The notes: generated by a model not told the origin, from the sequence alone. A DNA stretch of 64,000 nt from Aquabacterium olei (GCF_003100395.1 NZ_CP029211.1:248001-312000); one strand, 5' to 3'. Shown: positions 8,763 to 17,900, counted from the first letter of the stretch. A program made the numbers and translations.

Positions 8763-8882
8763 GGGCGTCCTGTGTGAGTGAAGTGGACAAGCCCGCCCGC
8801 CGGCAATCACCGTGCCCGCTTCTGCTGCAGGAGGCCGGCATGCAGTCCAGCGGTGAATGGGGCTCTGTGCAGAGCCGTCGCG

Positions 8883-10091
8883 TCACTTCCGGACGAGTCG
8901 CAATGCGGCCAGGCCCAGAAGCAGCGGCACGAAGGACACCCACAGCACGGTGTTCCAGCCGTATGCGGCCAGCAGCCCACCGGACGACAGTGAGCCGATC
9001 GCCATGACCCCGAAGACCGTGAAGTCGTTGATCGACTGCACGCGGGTGGCTTCTTCCGGCGTATGGCACTCGAGCACCAGTGCGGAAGCGCCCAGGAAGC
9101 CGAGGTTCCATCCCAGGCCGAGCAGGACCAGCGCGCCCCAGAAGTGCGCGACTTCAATGTCATGCAGCGCGACCATCGAAGACAGTCCGATCAGGGCGAG
9201 CCCGGCCATCGCGACGCGCGGGGCGCCGTAGCGCGCAATCAGCCGCCCGGTGAAGAAGCTCGGCGCGTACATCGCGATCACATGCCATTGAAGGCCGGTG
9301 TTCGAGGCAGAACGGGGCAGGCCACACAAGTGCATGGCCAAGGGAGCCGCCGTCATCAGGAAGTTCATCAGCAGGTAGGAGACGGCCCCGATCACCACCG
9401 CCGACACGAACTTGGGCTGCGCGATGATGTCGCGAACCGGTCGACCACCTGCGATCGTGTGCTGCGTGGGGCGAGGCAGCTGCACGCCCAGCAACAACAG
9501 CGCAGACGCGGCCGCCACGCCTGCCTGGCAGAGGAAGGTGGCAGCAAACGTGTGCAATGGCCACAGGTCCATCGTGCTGTTGACGAGTTGCGGCCCCACC
9601 ATGCCGGCCGCCACACCGCCGCCCATCACCAGCGACAGCGCGCGGGGACGCCGCTCTGGGGCCACGCCGTCGGCCGCGGCAAACCGGAACGACAACACGA
9701 CGGCCGCGTACGCGCCGCCGAGGAACATGGCCAGGCAGAACAGCCAGAAGTGGTTCGTGATCACCGCGAGCATCGCGACCAGGCCGGCCAGCGTGCCCGC
9801 CGCGGTGCCCGCGAGGAAGGCGGTGCGCCGGCCATGACGTCGCGCCACGGCGCCCACGGGAAAGATGCAGGCCGCCATGCCGATCACGAAGATGGAGACG
9901 GGCAGGGTGGCCAGCCACGGTGAGGGCGCCAGACCGTGGCCGATGATGGCGCCGGTGGCGTAGGCCACGACCGAGTTGGCACCGGCCAGGGCCTGGGCCA
10001 CTGTCAGGCGCCAGATGTTGCCGCGTTGAACGGACTCGGGCAGAAGAAGCGGTGCGGTGGGCGCGATGGCGGCAGTCGGTGTCTGGCTCAT
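8883..10091 (-). CDS. MFS transporter, 12 TM
   Basis: A 402-aa protein of alternating hydrophobic segments consistent with 12 transmembrane helices and no signal peptide. The loop between TM2 and TM3 has GAVARRHGRRTAFLAG, the MFS G-x-x-x-D/R-R-x-G-R-R signature, and the equivalent FTGRLIARYGAPRV occurs in the second half. Substrate cannot be named. It lies just downstream of the MocR remnant and intact MocR gene on the same strand, 93 bp from the remnant, and may once have been controlled by the now-deleted regulator. Confidence 0.85.
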   Translation of the reverse strand: MSQTPTAAIAPTAPLLLPESVQRGNIWRLTVAQALAGANSVVAYATGAIIGHGLAPSPWLATLPVSIFVIGMAACIFPVGAVARRHGRRTAFLAGTAAGTLAGLVAMLAVITNHFWLFCLAMFLGGAYAAVVLSFRFAAADGVAPERRPRALSLVMGGGVAAGMVGPQLVNSTMDLWPLHTFAATFLCQAGVAAASALLLLGVQLPRPTQHTIAGGRPVRDIIAQPKFVSAVVIGAVSYLLMNFLMTAAPLAMHLCGLPRSASNTGLQWHVIAMYAPSFFTGRLIARYGAPRVAMAGLALIGLSSMVALHDIEVAHFWGALVLLGLGWNLGFLGASALVLECHTPEEATRVQSINDFTVFGVMAIGSLSSGGLLAAYGWNTVLWVSFVPLLLGLAALRLVRK

Positions 10092-10184
10092 GAACGGGGC
10101 GCTGGGGTGCTGGAGGACGAACGGGAGGGCGTCTGCAGCGTACCGCCAGCAGGGGATGGTCGCATGCGCAATGCCGCCTGCCGC

Positions 10185-10588
10185 TCAAATGAGCGCAGCC
10201 AGGGTCTCGATGGCGCGCGCCACCCGCCCATCGTCAGGGTGGCCTGCATTGAGTCTGAGGGCGTGCCGAAAGCGATGGTCTGCCGAGAACAGCGGTCCGG
10301 GCGCGAGGCTGAGACGGACACCTCGGTGCTGCCCTGAGCGACCGCCGCCGGTCCTTGCACGCCAGCCTGAACGGCCCGTGGCGCACAGACGTAGTAGCCC
10401 GAGCGCGGTCTCGCCTCGATCAGCCCGCGTGATTCGAGCAGGTAGTAGGCCTGGAAGACGGTGGACGGGCTGAGGTGGGTGTTCTGGCAGGCCTGGCGCA
10501 CCGAGGGCAGCTTCTCGCCGGGCCGCAGTTGCCCCTCGCGAATGCGCAAGGTGATGGCTTCTGCGAGCTCTTCGTAACGCGTGCCCAT
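10185..10588 (-). pseudogene. MocR-type (GntR-aminotransferase) regulator with large internal deletion
   Basis: The frame starting at the ATG at 10588 (MGTRYEELAEAITLRIREGQ) encodes a complete GntR winged-helix, SVRQACQNTHLSPSTVFQAY, and a linker. About 90 residues in, the frame loses similarity. In the next frame the text VSLSLAPGPLFSAD...FRHALRLNAGHPDDGRVARA and a stop at 10185-10187 is the characteristic C-terminus of a MocR aminotransferase domain. Thus roughly 300 internal residues, the entire PLP-binding core, have been deleted and the ends joined out of frame near 10320. The start overlaps the stop of the upstream intact MocR gene by one base (TGATG). In the undeleted frame translation would give a 166-aa HTH protein with an unrelated tail, which might still bind DNA. 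Confidence 0.8.
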
Positions 10589-11985
10589 CACATCACCGAG
10601 GCGTGAACCTGTTCGGGGTGGGCCAGCACGTCGGCCACGACACGCAGGCTCTGTTCGCATTGCGCCTGGGTGGTGGGCCCCCCCAGGCACAGCCGCACCG
10701 CCCGCGGCGGGGCGGTGTTGGTGGCGAACGCCGTGCTGGCCACCGCGGCCACCCCGCGCGAGCGCCAGAAGGACGCCGCCTCGTTCGGGCTCAGGCGGTC
10801 CGGCAGGCGCAGCCACGCATGGAAGCAATCCGGCTGGCTCCACACATCGTGGCCGCCAAGATGCCGTACCAGCATGGCGTGCCGCACGTTGGTCTCGCGT
10901 CGGACGGCCTGGACCACGGCCGAGGCCGTGCCATCGTTGACCCACTGTGTCGCGAGGGCCACCGTCGGGGGCGCGGCCATGACGCTGAGCGCCCGCAGTG
11001 CACCGGCGAGGCGTTGGGTGGCCTGCGCGGTGGGGGCGTGCACATAGGCCACGCGCAGACCGGCGCCCACACACTTCGCGAACCCGGTCACGTGGTACGT
11101 CAGCCCCGGCGCCAGTTCGGCAAGCGCGACGGGTTGTCGGGTGGGCAGGGCGCCGTAGGCGTCGTCCTCGATGATGGGGATGCTGTATCGCAGCGCGATG
11201 TCGGCCAGCGCCTCGCGGCGGGCTGCACTCATCGTCATCGCGGTCGGGTTCAGCATCGTGGGATTGCAGTAAAGCGCCTTGGGCCCGACGTGCTTGCAGG
11301 CGTCCTCGAAGTGGTCGGGGCAGGGGCCATCCTTGTCCACGGGCAACGCATACAGCTTCACGCCGAGTTGCGTGGCCAGCGCCTTGATGCCGGGATAGCT
11401 GACGGACTCGACACACAGCGTGTCGCCCGGGCGCACCAGCATGCTGATCAGGCCGGCCAGCACGCCATGAATGCCGGGGCCAACAAGGACCCGGTCCAGA
11501 TGGGTCGGTCCCATGCTCGAGGCCAGCCAGCGCGCACCCGCGTCACGGTCGGCGGGGGTGCCACCAAAGTCCTGGTAGCGCAGATGGGCCAGCAGCCGCT
11601 GTGGCTCCTGGTAGATCTGGCGGCAGCCATCGGCCATGCGCGCCAGCAAGTCCGGGTCGTCGGGCTCGGGTGGCAGGTTCATGGTCATCTCGGCCGCCGT
11701 GCCGCCGCGCAATGGCACGGCCGGTGCCGCACTGCGGACGAAGCTGCCCCGCCCGGGCCGGGCCTCGATCTGACCGCGCTTCTGCGCCTCGGCCAGGGCG
11801 CGCGCCACCGTCGTGTAGTTCAGGTCCAGGGCATCCGCCAGTGTCCGCATCGGTGGGAGTCGGTCGCCCGGCGTGAGCCGTCCGCTCGCAACGTCCTCGG
11901 CCAGCAGCTCCGGGATCAACAGGTATGCGGGCTTGTGGCTGTCGCGCAGGCGGACAAGCCAGTGCTTATAGAGGGTGTGAGGCAT
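10588..11985 (-). CDS. MocR-type PLP-dependent transcriptional regulator, probable regulator of the Nit1C cluster
   Basis: A 465-aa regulator with an N-terminal GntR winged helix (residues about 15-85; LPPMRTLADALDLNYTTVAR) and a fold-type I aminotransferase domain (about 110-460). The PLP-anchoring lysine is in VTGFAKCVGAGLRVAY, and NPTMLNPTA and IPIIEDDAYG are the usual Asn and Asp motifs. The ATG at 11985 is chosen because family similarity begins there; the frame is open further upstream through the regulatory boxes. It is divergent from the nitrilase cluster, with TGATCGCA direct repeats in the gap; MocR proteins usually bind direct repeats and activate or repress a divergent operon. The effector is unknown. 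Confidence 0.9.
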   Translation of the reverse strand: MPHTLYKHWLVRLRDSHKPAYLLIPELLAEDVASGRLTPGDRLPPMRTLADALDLNYTTVARALAEAQKRGQIEARPGRGSFVRSAAPAVPLRGGTAAEMTMNLPPEPDDPDLLARMADGCRQIYQEPQRLLAHLRYQDFGGTPADRDAGARWLASSMGPTHLDRVLVGPGIHGVLAGLISMLVRPGDTLCVESVSYPGIKALATQLGVKLYALPVDKDGPCPDHFEDACKHVGPKALYCNPTMLNPTAMTMSAARREALADIALRYSIPIIEDDAYGALPTRQPVALAELAPGLTYHVTGFAKCVGAGLRVAYVHAPTAQATQRLAGALRALSVMAAPPTVALATQWVNDGTASAVVQAVRRETNVRHAMLVRHLGGHDVWSQPDCFHAWLRLPDRLSPNEAASFWRSRGVAAVASTAFATNTAPPRAVRLCLGGPTTQAQCEQSLRVVADVLAHPEQVHASVM

Positions 11986-11992
11986 GCCCGAT

Positions 11993-12247
11993 TGATCGCA
12001 TTCAATGTGCCAGATGATCGCATCAGATTGTGCACTCAAGCAGTGCGGGGCAGCCCGAAATCGTGCGGCGAAATGTCGTTCGCACGACGGCCTTGTCGCC
12101 TTTGGTGCGACCACGCACCTCGATCGCATGGCGCGGCACCTCAGGAGGCGCTCACCAGTGCGGTGACTAGATCGCATTGCGGCCGATCAACGCCCTCATT
12201 CGCGGGAGCTGCGCTGGATTCGGCCGCTTGATCGCAACTTGATCGCA
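11993..12247. repeat. TGATCGCA boxes in the MocR/Nit1C divergent promoter region
   Basis: TGATCGCA occurs at 11993-12000, 12015-12022, 12229-12236 and 12240-12247, all in the same orientation. Start-to-start spacing is 22 bp for the first pair and 11 bp for the second, two and one helical turns. Related AGATCGCA (12169-12176) and CGATCGCA (12121-12128) lie between. The first pair sits next to the MocR start and the second just upstream of the sigma-54-like element of the nit operon, as expected for a regulator controlling both genes. Confidence 0.65.
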
Positions 12248-12263
12248 CGCTGATGCGGCCGCC

Positions 12264-12279
12264 TGGCACATCCGGTGCA
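12264..12279 (+). promoter_or_regulatory. Sigma-54-type (-24/-12) promoter of the Nit1C operon
   Basis: TGGCACATCCGGTGCA has a perfect -24 TGGCAC, correct spacing of the GG and GC doublets, and a single mismatch in the -12 element (GTGCA for TTGCA). It lies 57 bp upstream of the first gene. A sigma-54 promoter fits a nitrogen-starvation operon. Confidence 0.6.
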
Positions 12280-12335
12280 CCTGCTTCAGCAGCGCGCGCC
12301 CACCCTCTCTCATCCCTTACTTCTGGAGTGATCCC

Positions 12336-12818
12336 ATGCCTGCTGTGACCAAAGCCCCCAATCAGATCGGCGACTTCCTCGTGGACTACGAAGAGAAGGT
12401 CTTCGAGGACGTGAAGGCCGAACCCGGCGACAAGGCCCTCGTCACCTTCCACACGGTGGCCTTCGAAGGTTCCATCGGCTTCGTCAACCTGCTGCAGGCC
12501 ACGCGTCTGCAGCGCAAGGGCTTCGACACCTCGGTGCTGCTGTACGGGCCGGGCGTGACCCTCGGCGTGAAGCGCGGCTTTCCCAAACTGGGTGACGCCG
12601 CGTTTCCCGGCCACCTGAACTTCAACGACCAGATCGCCAAGTTCATCGCTGAGGGCGGCAAGGTCTACGCGTGCCGCTTCGCGCTGCAGGCCCTGTACGG
12701 GCACGGCGAGGGCTCGCTCATCGAAGGCATCAAGCCCATCAACCCGCTTGACGTGCTGGACATCATCCTGCTGCACCGCAAGGAGAAGGCCTTCATCCTC
12801 GACACCTGGACGCTCTGA
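12336..12818 (+). CDS. MSMEG_0572/Sll0783 family nitrogen starvation response protein (Nit1C)
   Basis: A 160-aa protein, the usual first gene of Nit1C clusters. It has no transmembrane segment or known catalytic motif; the fold resembles DsrE-like small proteins ([20 protein letters not shown], then [13 protein letters not shown]). Its Synechocystis counterpart Sll0783 is strongly induced on nitrogen starvation, but the biochemical role is unknown. An SD-like TTCTGGAGTG precedes the ATG. The nitrilase follows after 23 bp. Family assignment is by recognition of the sequence and perfect cluster context. Confidence 0.92.
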   Translation: MPAVTKAPNQIGDFLVDYEEKVFEDVKAEPGDKALVTFHTVAFEGSIGFVNLLQATRLQRKGFDTSVLLYGPGVTLGVKRGFPKLGDAAFPGHLNFNDQIAKFIAEGGKVYACRFALQALYGHGEGSLIEGIKPINPLDVLDIILLHRKEKAFILDTWTL

Positions 12819-12841
12819 TCGACTCAACCGGGTACGCCACC

Positions 12842-13885
12842 ATGAGCCAGCCACGCATCATCAAAGCCGCCGCCGTGCAGATCTCGCCCGTGTTGAACGA
12901 GGCCGAAGGCACGCTGCACAAGGTGCTCGACCGCATCGATGCCGCCGCCCGACAGGGCGTGCAGATCATCGTGTTCCCCGAGACCTTCGTGCCGTACTAC
13001 CCCTACTTCTCGTTCATCCGGCCGCCCATGGCATCCGGGGCCGAGCACATGGCGCTGTACGAGCATGCGGTGGTCGTACCCGGCCCCGTCACCGAAGCCG
13101 TGGCCCAGCGCGCCCGCCAGCACGGCATGGTCGTCGTGCTCGGTGTGAACGAGCGCGACCACGGCACGATCTACAACACCCAGCTGATCTTCGACGAGAC
13201 CGGCACCCTGCGGCTCAAGCGCCGCAAGATCACGCCCACCTTCCACGAGCGCATGGTGTGGGGGCAGGGCGATGGCAGTGGCCTGAAGGTGGTCGACACG
13301 GCCGTGGGCCGGGTCGGGGCACTGGCCTGCTGGGAGCACTACAACCCCCTGGCCCGCTATGCCCTCATGGCGCAGCACGAAGAGATCCACTGCGCCCAGT
13401 TCCCGGGCTCGCTCGTGGGGCCGATCTTTGCCGACCAGATGGAGGTGACGATCCGCCATCACGCACTCGAGTCTGGCTGCTTCGTCATCAACAGCACGGG
13501 CTGGCTGACGGACGAGCAGATCCAGTCCATCACGCCCGAACCCGGCCTTCAGCGTGCGCTGCGCGGGGGCTGCTGCACGGCCATCGTGTCGCCCGAAGGC
13601 GTGCATCTGGCGCCGCCGCTGAAGGAGGGCGAAGGCATGCTGGTGGTGGATCTCGACATGAGCCTCATCACCAAACGCAAGCGGATGATGGATTCGGTCG
13701 GGCACTACGCGCGGCCGGAGCTGCTGAGCCTGCGGCTGGATGACCGGCCGACGGCGCCGGTGCACCTGCTGGGTGGCACGGGCAACGAGCGTCTGCTTCA
13801 TCAGCCGATGTCCACGGACCCTGGTGCTGCAGCCCCACCGGATGCCACTGCTGCAGCCCTCGCGCCGCTGAGCCGCGTCGCCTGA
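12842..13885 (+). CDS. Nitrilase of the Nit1C cluster (Nit6803 family)
   Basis: A 347-aa carbon-nitrogen hydrolase that converts nitriles to carboxylic acid and ammonia. The catalytic triad is E47 ([10 protein letters not shown]), K129 ([12 protein letters not shown]) and C163 (ACWEHYNPL), with the nitrilase-branch signature GxxxCWE. The length equals that of Nit6803 apart from an Ala/Pro-rich tail of about 30 residues. In Pseudomonas pseudoalcaligenes and other bacteria the homologue is needed for growth on cyanide, probably through 2-hydroxynitriles; that function is inferred here. Downstream is the radical SAM gene after 36 bp. Confidence 0.95.
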   Translation: MSQPRIIKAAAVQISPVLNEAEGTLHKVLDRIDAAARQGVQIIVFPETFVPYYPYFSFIRPPMASGAEHMALYEHAVVVPGPVTEAVAQRARQHGMVVVLGVNERDHGTIYNTQLIFDETGTLRLKRRKITPTFHERMVWGQGDGSGLKVVDTAVGRVGALACWEHYNPLARYALMAQHEEIHCAQFPGSLVGPIFADQMEVTIRHHALESGCFVINSTGWLTDEQIQSITPEPGLQRALRGGCCTAIVSPEGVHLAPPLKEGEGMLVVDLDMSLITKRKRMMDSVGHYARPELLSLRLDDRPTAPVHLLGGTGNERLLHQPMSTDPGAAAPPDATAAALAPLSRVA

Positions 13886-13921
13886 TCCCTTCGTCCGCGT
13901 CCTTGTCCCCAGGAGACTGGC

Positions 13922-15058
13922 ATGGCCCTCTCGACCCTCAGCCCTCACGCCCGCGAGCTCATCACCGAGCTGCAATCCCGAGGCCTGCGCCTGGCGGACC
14001 CCGGCGCCGGTGCCCCCAGCCGCCGCGGCGGGGCAGGCCCGTCCGACCACAAGGCCGTGACCATCGACGGGCACACCGTGATGGTGCCCGTCCACTCGGC
14101 ACCGGCCTTCGACTCGCCCTTCCTGGCCGACGCGCCGGATGCGGCCGGCACGAGCACGCTCAAGCACGGCAGCATCCCCATCGCGCAGATCACCTTTCCG
14201 TCGACCCCGCGCTTCTACGAACGCCAGACCGCCGACGGCATCCCCTACCGCCACATCGCGACCCTGCACGGGCGCGATGTGCTGGCCACCACGGTGCTGC
14301 AGACCTGCATCCGCTACGAGAGCCGGCGCAAGAGCTGCCAGTTCTGCTCCATCGGGCAATCGCTGGCGGCGGGCCGCACGATCGCGCACAAGACACCGGC
14401 CCAGCTGGCCGAGGTGGCCCGCGCGGCGGTCGACCTGGACGGCATTCGCCACATGGTGCTGACGACCGGCACGCCGGCCACGCCCGACCGCGGCGCGGCC
14501 GTGCTGGTGGACAGCGCGCGCGCCATCAAGGCCGCCGTGCCGGATCTGCCCATCCAGGCGCAGTGCGAGCCGCCCGACAGCGACCTCTGGTTCCAGCGCT
14601 TGAAAGATGCCGGCGTCGACACGCTCGGCATGCACCTGGAGGCTGTCACGCCCGCCGTGCGCGAACGGGTGATGCCGGGCAAGGCCAGTGTGCCGCTGGC
14701 ACGTTACTTCAGCGCCTTCGAGGCGGCGGTGGCCGTGTTCGGGCGGGGCCAGGTCAGCACCTACATCCTGGCTGGCCTCGGCGACAGCCGGGAAGCCATT
14801 CTGGACATGAGCCAGCGCCTGCTCGACATGGGCGTCTACCCCTTCGTGGTGCCCTTCGTGCCCATCAGTGGCACCCCACTGGAAAGCCATCCGGCGCCGA
14901 CCACCGCGTTCATGCGCTCGGTGCTCGAGCCACTGGGTCAGATGGTGAGCCAGACCGGGCTGCGCGCCAGCGACATCAAGGCCGGCTGCGGGAAGTGTGG
15001 CGCCTGCTCGTCGCTGTCGGTGTACGAAACCGCCAGCCCGCTGACCGTTCTCGCCTGA
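13922..15058 (+). CDS. MSMEG_0568 family radical SAM protein (Nit1C)
   Basis: A 378-aa radical SAM enzyme related to biotin/lipoyl synthases. The [4Fe-4S] cysteines are spaced C129-x9-C139-x2-C142 (TCIRYESRRKSCQFCSIG), wider than the canonical Cx3Cx2C but typical of this family. A second cluster motif, C356-x2-C359-x2-C362 (GCGKCGACSSL), lies near the C-terminus and may hold an auxiliary cluster. The TIM-barrel core contains PIQAQCEPP and GVDTLGMHLEAV. The product is not known. Together with the nitrilase and AIR-synthase-like gene it suggests that the cluster makes or recycles a specialised metabolite. The GNAT gene starts 15 bp on. Confidence 0.93.
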   Translation: MALSTLSPHARELITELQSRGLRLADPGAGAPSRRGGAGPSDHKAVTIDGHTVMVPVHSAPAFDSPFLADAPDAAGTSTLKHGSIPIAQITFPSTPRFYERQTADGIPYRHIATLHGRDVLATTVLQTCIRYESRRKSCQFCSIGQSLAAGRTIAHKTPAQLAEVARAAVDLDGIRHMVLTTGTPATPDRGAAVLVDSARAIKAAVPDLPIQAQCEPPDSDLWFQRLKDAGVDTLGMHLEAVTPAVRERVMPGKASVPLARYFSAFEAAVAVFGRGQVSTYILAGLGDSREAILDMSQRLLDMGVYPFVVPFVPISGTPLESHPAPTTAFMRSVLEPLGQMVSQTGLRASDIKAGCGKCGACSSLSVYETASPLTVLA

Positions 15059-15073
15059 CTCAAGGAGCCCGCC

Positions 15074-15661
15074 ATGCAAGCCTTGACCGTCTGTGAGTTG
15101 CCGATCGATTTTGCCCCGGCCGCTTTTCGCATCAAGTGCGTGAGCGAGCCCTGGGAGCGACGCGAGGCCCTGGCACTGCGCCGCGCGGTGTTCTGCGTCG
15201 AGCAGGGTGTCTTTGTCGGCAACGACCTCGATGCCATCGACGCACACGCCACCCTGCTGGTGGCCTGCGCGTGCGTGGCCGGCGAGTGCGACCAGGTGGT
15301 GGGCACGGTGCGCATCCATGAGGCCGAGCCCGGTGTGTGGTGGGGATCGCGCCTGGCGGTGCACCCGTCCTACCGGCACCTTGGTCGACTGGGGGCCACG
15401 CTGATCCGCCTGGCGGTCAGCATGGCGCATGCGCGGGGCGCGACGGCCTTCTGGGCGCACGTGCAGCAGCAGAACGTGGCGCTGTTCGAGAAGCTGAACT
15501 GGCACCTGCACGGGCCGGTGCAGCTGCACGGCCGGCCCCATGGGTTGATGGAGGCCAGCCTGGCGCACTACCCGCCATGCCATGAACCGGACTGGGGTTA
15601 CTTCACGCTGCCGCAGGCCCGTGCCCGGGCGTCGGCGTCGGCCGGAGAGCGCCGGACATGA
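15074..15661 (+). CDS. MSMEG_0567/Sll0786 family GNAT N-acetyltransferase (Nit1C)
   Basis: A 195-aa acetyl-CoA-dependent acyltransferase. The N-terminus FRIKCVSEPWERREALALRR and VFCVEQGVF are the family hallmark, and the acetyl-CoA loop is in RLAVHPSYRHLGRLGATL (about residues 95-112, R/Q-x-x-G-x-G/A variant). The substrate is unknown. It ends with a 4-bp ATGA overlap with the next gene, so both are translated together. Confidence 0.9.
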   Translation: MQALTVCELPIDFAPAAFRIKCVSEPWERREALALRRAVFCVEQGVFVGNDLDAIDAHATLLVACACVAGECDQVVGTVRIHEAEPGVWWGSRLAVHPSYRHLGRLGATLIRLAVSMAHARGATAFWAHVQQQNVALFEKLNWHLHGPVQLHGRPHGLMEASLAHYPPCHEPDWGYFTLPQARARASASAGERRT

Positions 15662-16713
15662 GCCACCCTCAGCGCCCATCCATCGACCTCGCGGCCTTGA
15701 CGGCACAGTTGCGTGCCAGCCGCGGCTTCGCGCACAAGCAGGACATTGCCGGCGTGGCGCAGGCGCTCTCGCGCCACCTGCCTGGCGGCATGACCGACAC
15801 CACGCTGGCCCAGCAGGCCGGCATCGGCCTGGGTGACGACTGTGCCGTCATCCCCGATGGGCATGGCGAGCACCTGCTGCTGGCCATCGAAGGCCTGGTC
15901 GAGGACTTCGTCAGCGAGATGCCCTGGTTTGCCGGCTACAGCGCCGTCATGGTCAACCTCAGTGACATCGCCGCCATGGGTGGCCGGCCCATCGCGGTGG
16001 TCGATGCGCTGTGGAGTGATGGGGTCGGGCAGGCCGAACCCATCGTGCAAGGCATGGCCGCCGCCTCGGCAGCCTATGGCGTGCCCATCGTCGGCGGGCA
16101 CAGCAACGCACGCGCGCCCCGGCCGCAACTCGCGGTGGCGGTGCTGGGCAAGGCCCGGCGTCTGTTGAGCAGCTTCGCGGCACGGCCGGGTCAGCGGTTG
16201 CTGATGGCCGTGGACCTGCGCGGGCAATGGGAGGGCGGCTACCCGTTCTGGAATGCGTCGACGCGGACACCGGCCGACCGCCTGCGGGCCGACCTGGCCC
16301 TGCTGCCTCAACTGGCCGAAGAAGGGCTGTGCACCGCCGCGAAAGACATCAGCATGGCCGGTGTGCTGGGCACGGTGTTGATGATGCTCGAGTGCTCCCG
16401 AGTGGGCGCCACGGTGGACCTCGCTGCCGTGCCGCATCCACCCGGGCATGGGCCTGCCGATGGGCTGCCTGCGTTGCTGCGGTGGCTGCAGGCCTTTCCG
16501 AGCTTCGGCTACGTGCTGGCCGTGGACGATCACCATGTGGCGGCCGTGTGTGCGCGCTTCCACGCCCGCGGGATGGCCTGTGCGCCGATCGGCGCGGTGC
16601 AAGCGGGCAGCACCTTGCAATTGCAAGGCGACCCGGACAGCGATCCCGCCTTGCTGTGGGATTGGTCCGTGCAACCCTTCATCGTGCCGCAGCACGAGGC
16701 GGAGCCCGCATGA
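15658..16713 (+). CDS. Sll0787 family AIR synthase-like (PurM/SelD/ThiL superfamily) protein (Nit1C)
   Basis: A 351-aa ATP-binding protein of the PurM superfamily. The N-terminal half has GLGDDCAVIPDG (about residues 58-69, the metal-binding D-D motif), WFAGYSAVMVNLSDIAAMGG and PIVGGHSNARA, all typical of the AIRS domain; the C-terminal half contains KDISMAGVLGTVLMMLECS. The substrate to be phosphorylated or activated is unknown. Overlaps of 4 bp at both ends show tight coupling with the GNAT and glycosyltransferase genes. Confidence 0.92.
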   Translation: MSHPQRPSIDLAALTAQLRASRGFAHKQDIAGVAQALSRHLPGGMTDTTLAQQAGIGLGDDCAVIPDGHGEHLLLAIEGLVEDFVSEMPWFAGYSAVMVNLSDIAAMGGRPIAVVDALWSDGVGQAEPIVQGMAAASAAYGVPIVGGHSNARAPRPQLAVAVLGKARRLLSSFAARPGQRLLMAVDLRGQWEGGYPFWNASTRTPADRLRADLALLPQLAEEGLCTAAKDISMAGVLGTVLMMLECSRVGATVDLAAVPHPPGHGPADGLPALLRWLQAFPSFGYVLAVDDHHVAAVCARFHARGMACAPIGAVQAGSTLQLQGDPDSDPALLWDWSVQPFIVPQHEAEPA

Positions 16714-17900
16714 GCCTCCGCCCACTTCGGATCGCCTTGCTCATGCACTCGCTGAACCCGCGGGGCGGGGTGGTGCACACGCTGGAACTGGCCGACGCGC
16801 TGGTGGCCCAGGGCCACGACGTGACCGTGATGGCGGCCGCCGCGTCGGGCCAGACGCTGTTCAGGCCCACGCGGGCGCGGCTGTCGATCGCACCGCTCGC
16901 GGCCGGTCCCGCCGGGTTGGTGGCCATGGTGCGCCATCGCATCGACGCCATGACCGATCACCTGCGGACCTGGGATGAACTTGCGGACATCGACGTCTTT
17001 CACTCGCAGGACAGCATCACCGCCAACGCCCTGGCCAACCTGACGGAAGAGGGCAGGGTGGGGGGCTATGTGCGCACGGTTCACCACCTTGACGCGTTCG
17101 ATGAGCCGCGGCTGGTCGCATGGCAGGCCAGGGCCGTGAATGCCGCCAGCCTGCTGTTGTGTGTGAGCGACCTGTGGCAGGGCGTGCTGCACCGTGACTG
17201 GGCGCGCGAGGCCTGGCGCGTGCACAACGGCGTGAACCTGCTGCGCTACACCCCCGCGGGGACGGCCGAGCAGGCCGCGATGGACCACGAGGCGCTGCGG
17301 GCGCTGGGCGTTCAGCCCGCAGGGCCGGTGTGGCTTTCCGTGGGCGGTGTCGAGGCCCGCAAGAACGCCGTGGCTCTGCTGCAGGCATTCGCGCGCGTGC
17401 GCCGGCTGGTTCCGCAAGCTCAATTGGTGATCGCCGGGGGCGCCAGCCTGCTTCAGCATGATGCGGCCGTGCAGGCTTTCCAGGCCATTCGACACGAGGC
17501 CGGTCTGGCTCCGGGGCAGCCGGATGCCGATCGCCTGGTGTGCACGGGGCCTGTCTCTGATGCCGTTCTCGCCGCACTGTACCGACGGGCCCGAGCGCTC
17601 GTGATGCCCTCCCTGAAGGAAGGCTTCGGGCTCGTGGCCCTGGAGGCCATGGCATGCGGGACGCCCGCCCTCGTCTCGCGCCGTGCACCGTTCACCGAGC
17701 ACTTCCGTGAAGGCGAGGTGCTGTGGGTCGACCCCCTTGATGTGGATGACATCGCCCGCGGCCTCATACAGACCCTCGATCCGCATCACCACGCTGCATT
17801 GGCGCGCCAGGCCCGCGACGTGTGCCAGCGCTTCAGCTGGGCGGCCTCGGCCACCCGCCACATCGACCTTTACCAACACCACCTCGCCTGCCATGCCTGA
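16710..17900 (+). CDS. MSMEG_0565 family glycosyltransferase (GT4, Nit1C)
   Basis: A 396-aa GT-B fold glycosyltransferase. The N-terminal acceptor domain starts RIALLMHSLNPRGGVVHTLE with the glycine-rich GG motif; the C-terminal donor domain has the GT4 E-x7-E type motif in PSLKEGFGLVALEAMACGTP (about residues 290-310). The start is the ATG in the ATGA overlap with the AIR-synthase-like gene; a longer open frame upstream is a shadow of that gene. It is cytoplasmic, with no TM segment. Donor and acceptor are unknown; its conservation in Nit1C implies glycosylation of the cluster product. The next gene overlaps by 8 bp. Confidence 0.93.
   Translation: MSLRPLRIALLMHSLNPRGGVVHTLELADALVAQGHDVTVMAAAASGQTLFRPTRARLSIAPLAAGPAGLVAMVRHRIDAMTDHLRTWDELADIDVFHSQDSITANALANLTEEGRVGGYVRTVHHLDAFDEPRLVAWQARAVNAASLLLCVSDLWQGVLHRDWAREAWRVHNGVNLLRYTPAGTAEQAAMDHEALRALGVQPAGPVWLSVGGVEARKNAVALLQAFARVRRLVPQAQLVIAGGASLLQHDAAVQAFQAIRHEAGLAPGQPDADRLVCTGPVSDAVLAALYRRARALVMPSLKEGFGLVALEAMACGTPALVSRRAPFTEHFREGEVLWVDPLDVDDIARGLIQTLDPHHHAALARQARDVCQRFSWAASATRHIDLYQHHLACHA

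Noticed and set aside
7020..8777. Plus-strand open frame of 585 codons opposite katE
   Set aside because: Antisense shadow of the catalase; composition dominated by Arg, Val, His and Gly with no domain.
12824..15706. Minus-strand open frame of about 960 codons across the Nit1C genes
   Set aside because: It runs antisense to the nitrilase, radical SAM and GNAT genes, is Arg/His/Gly-rich as expected of a shadow frame in high-GC DNA, and matches no family.
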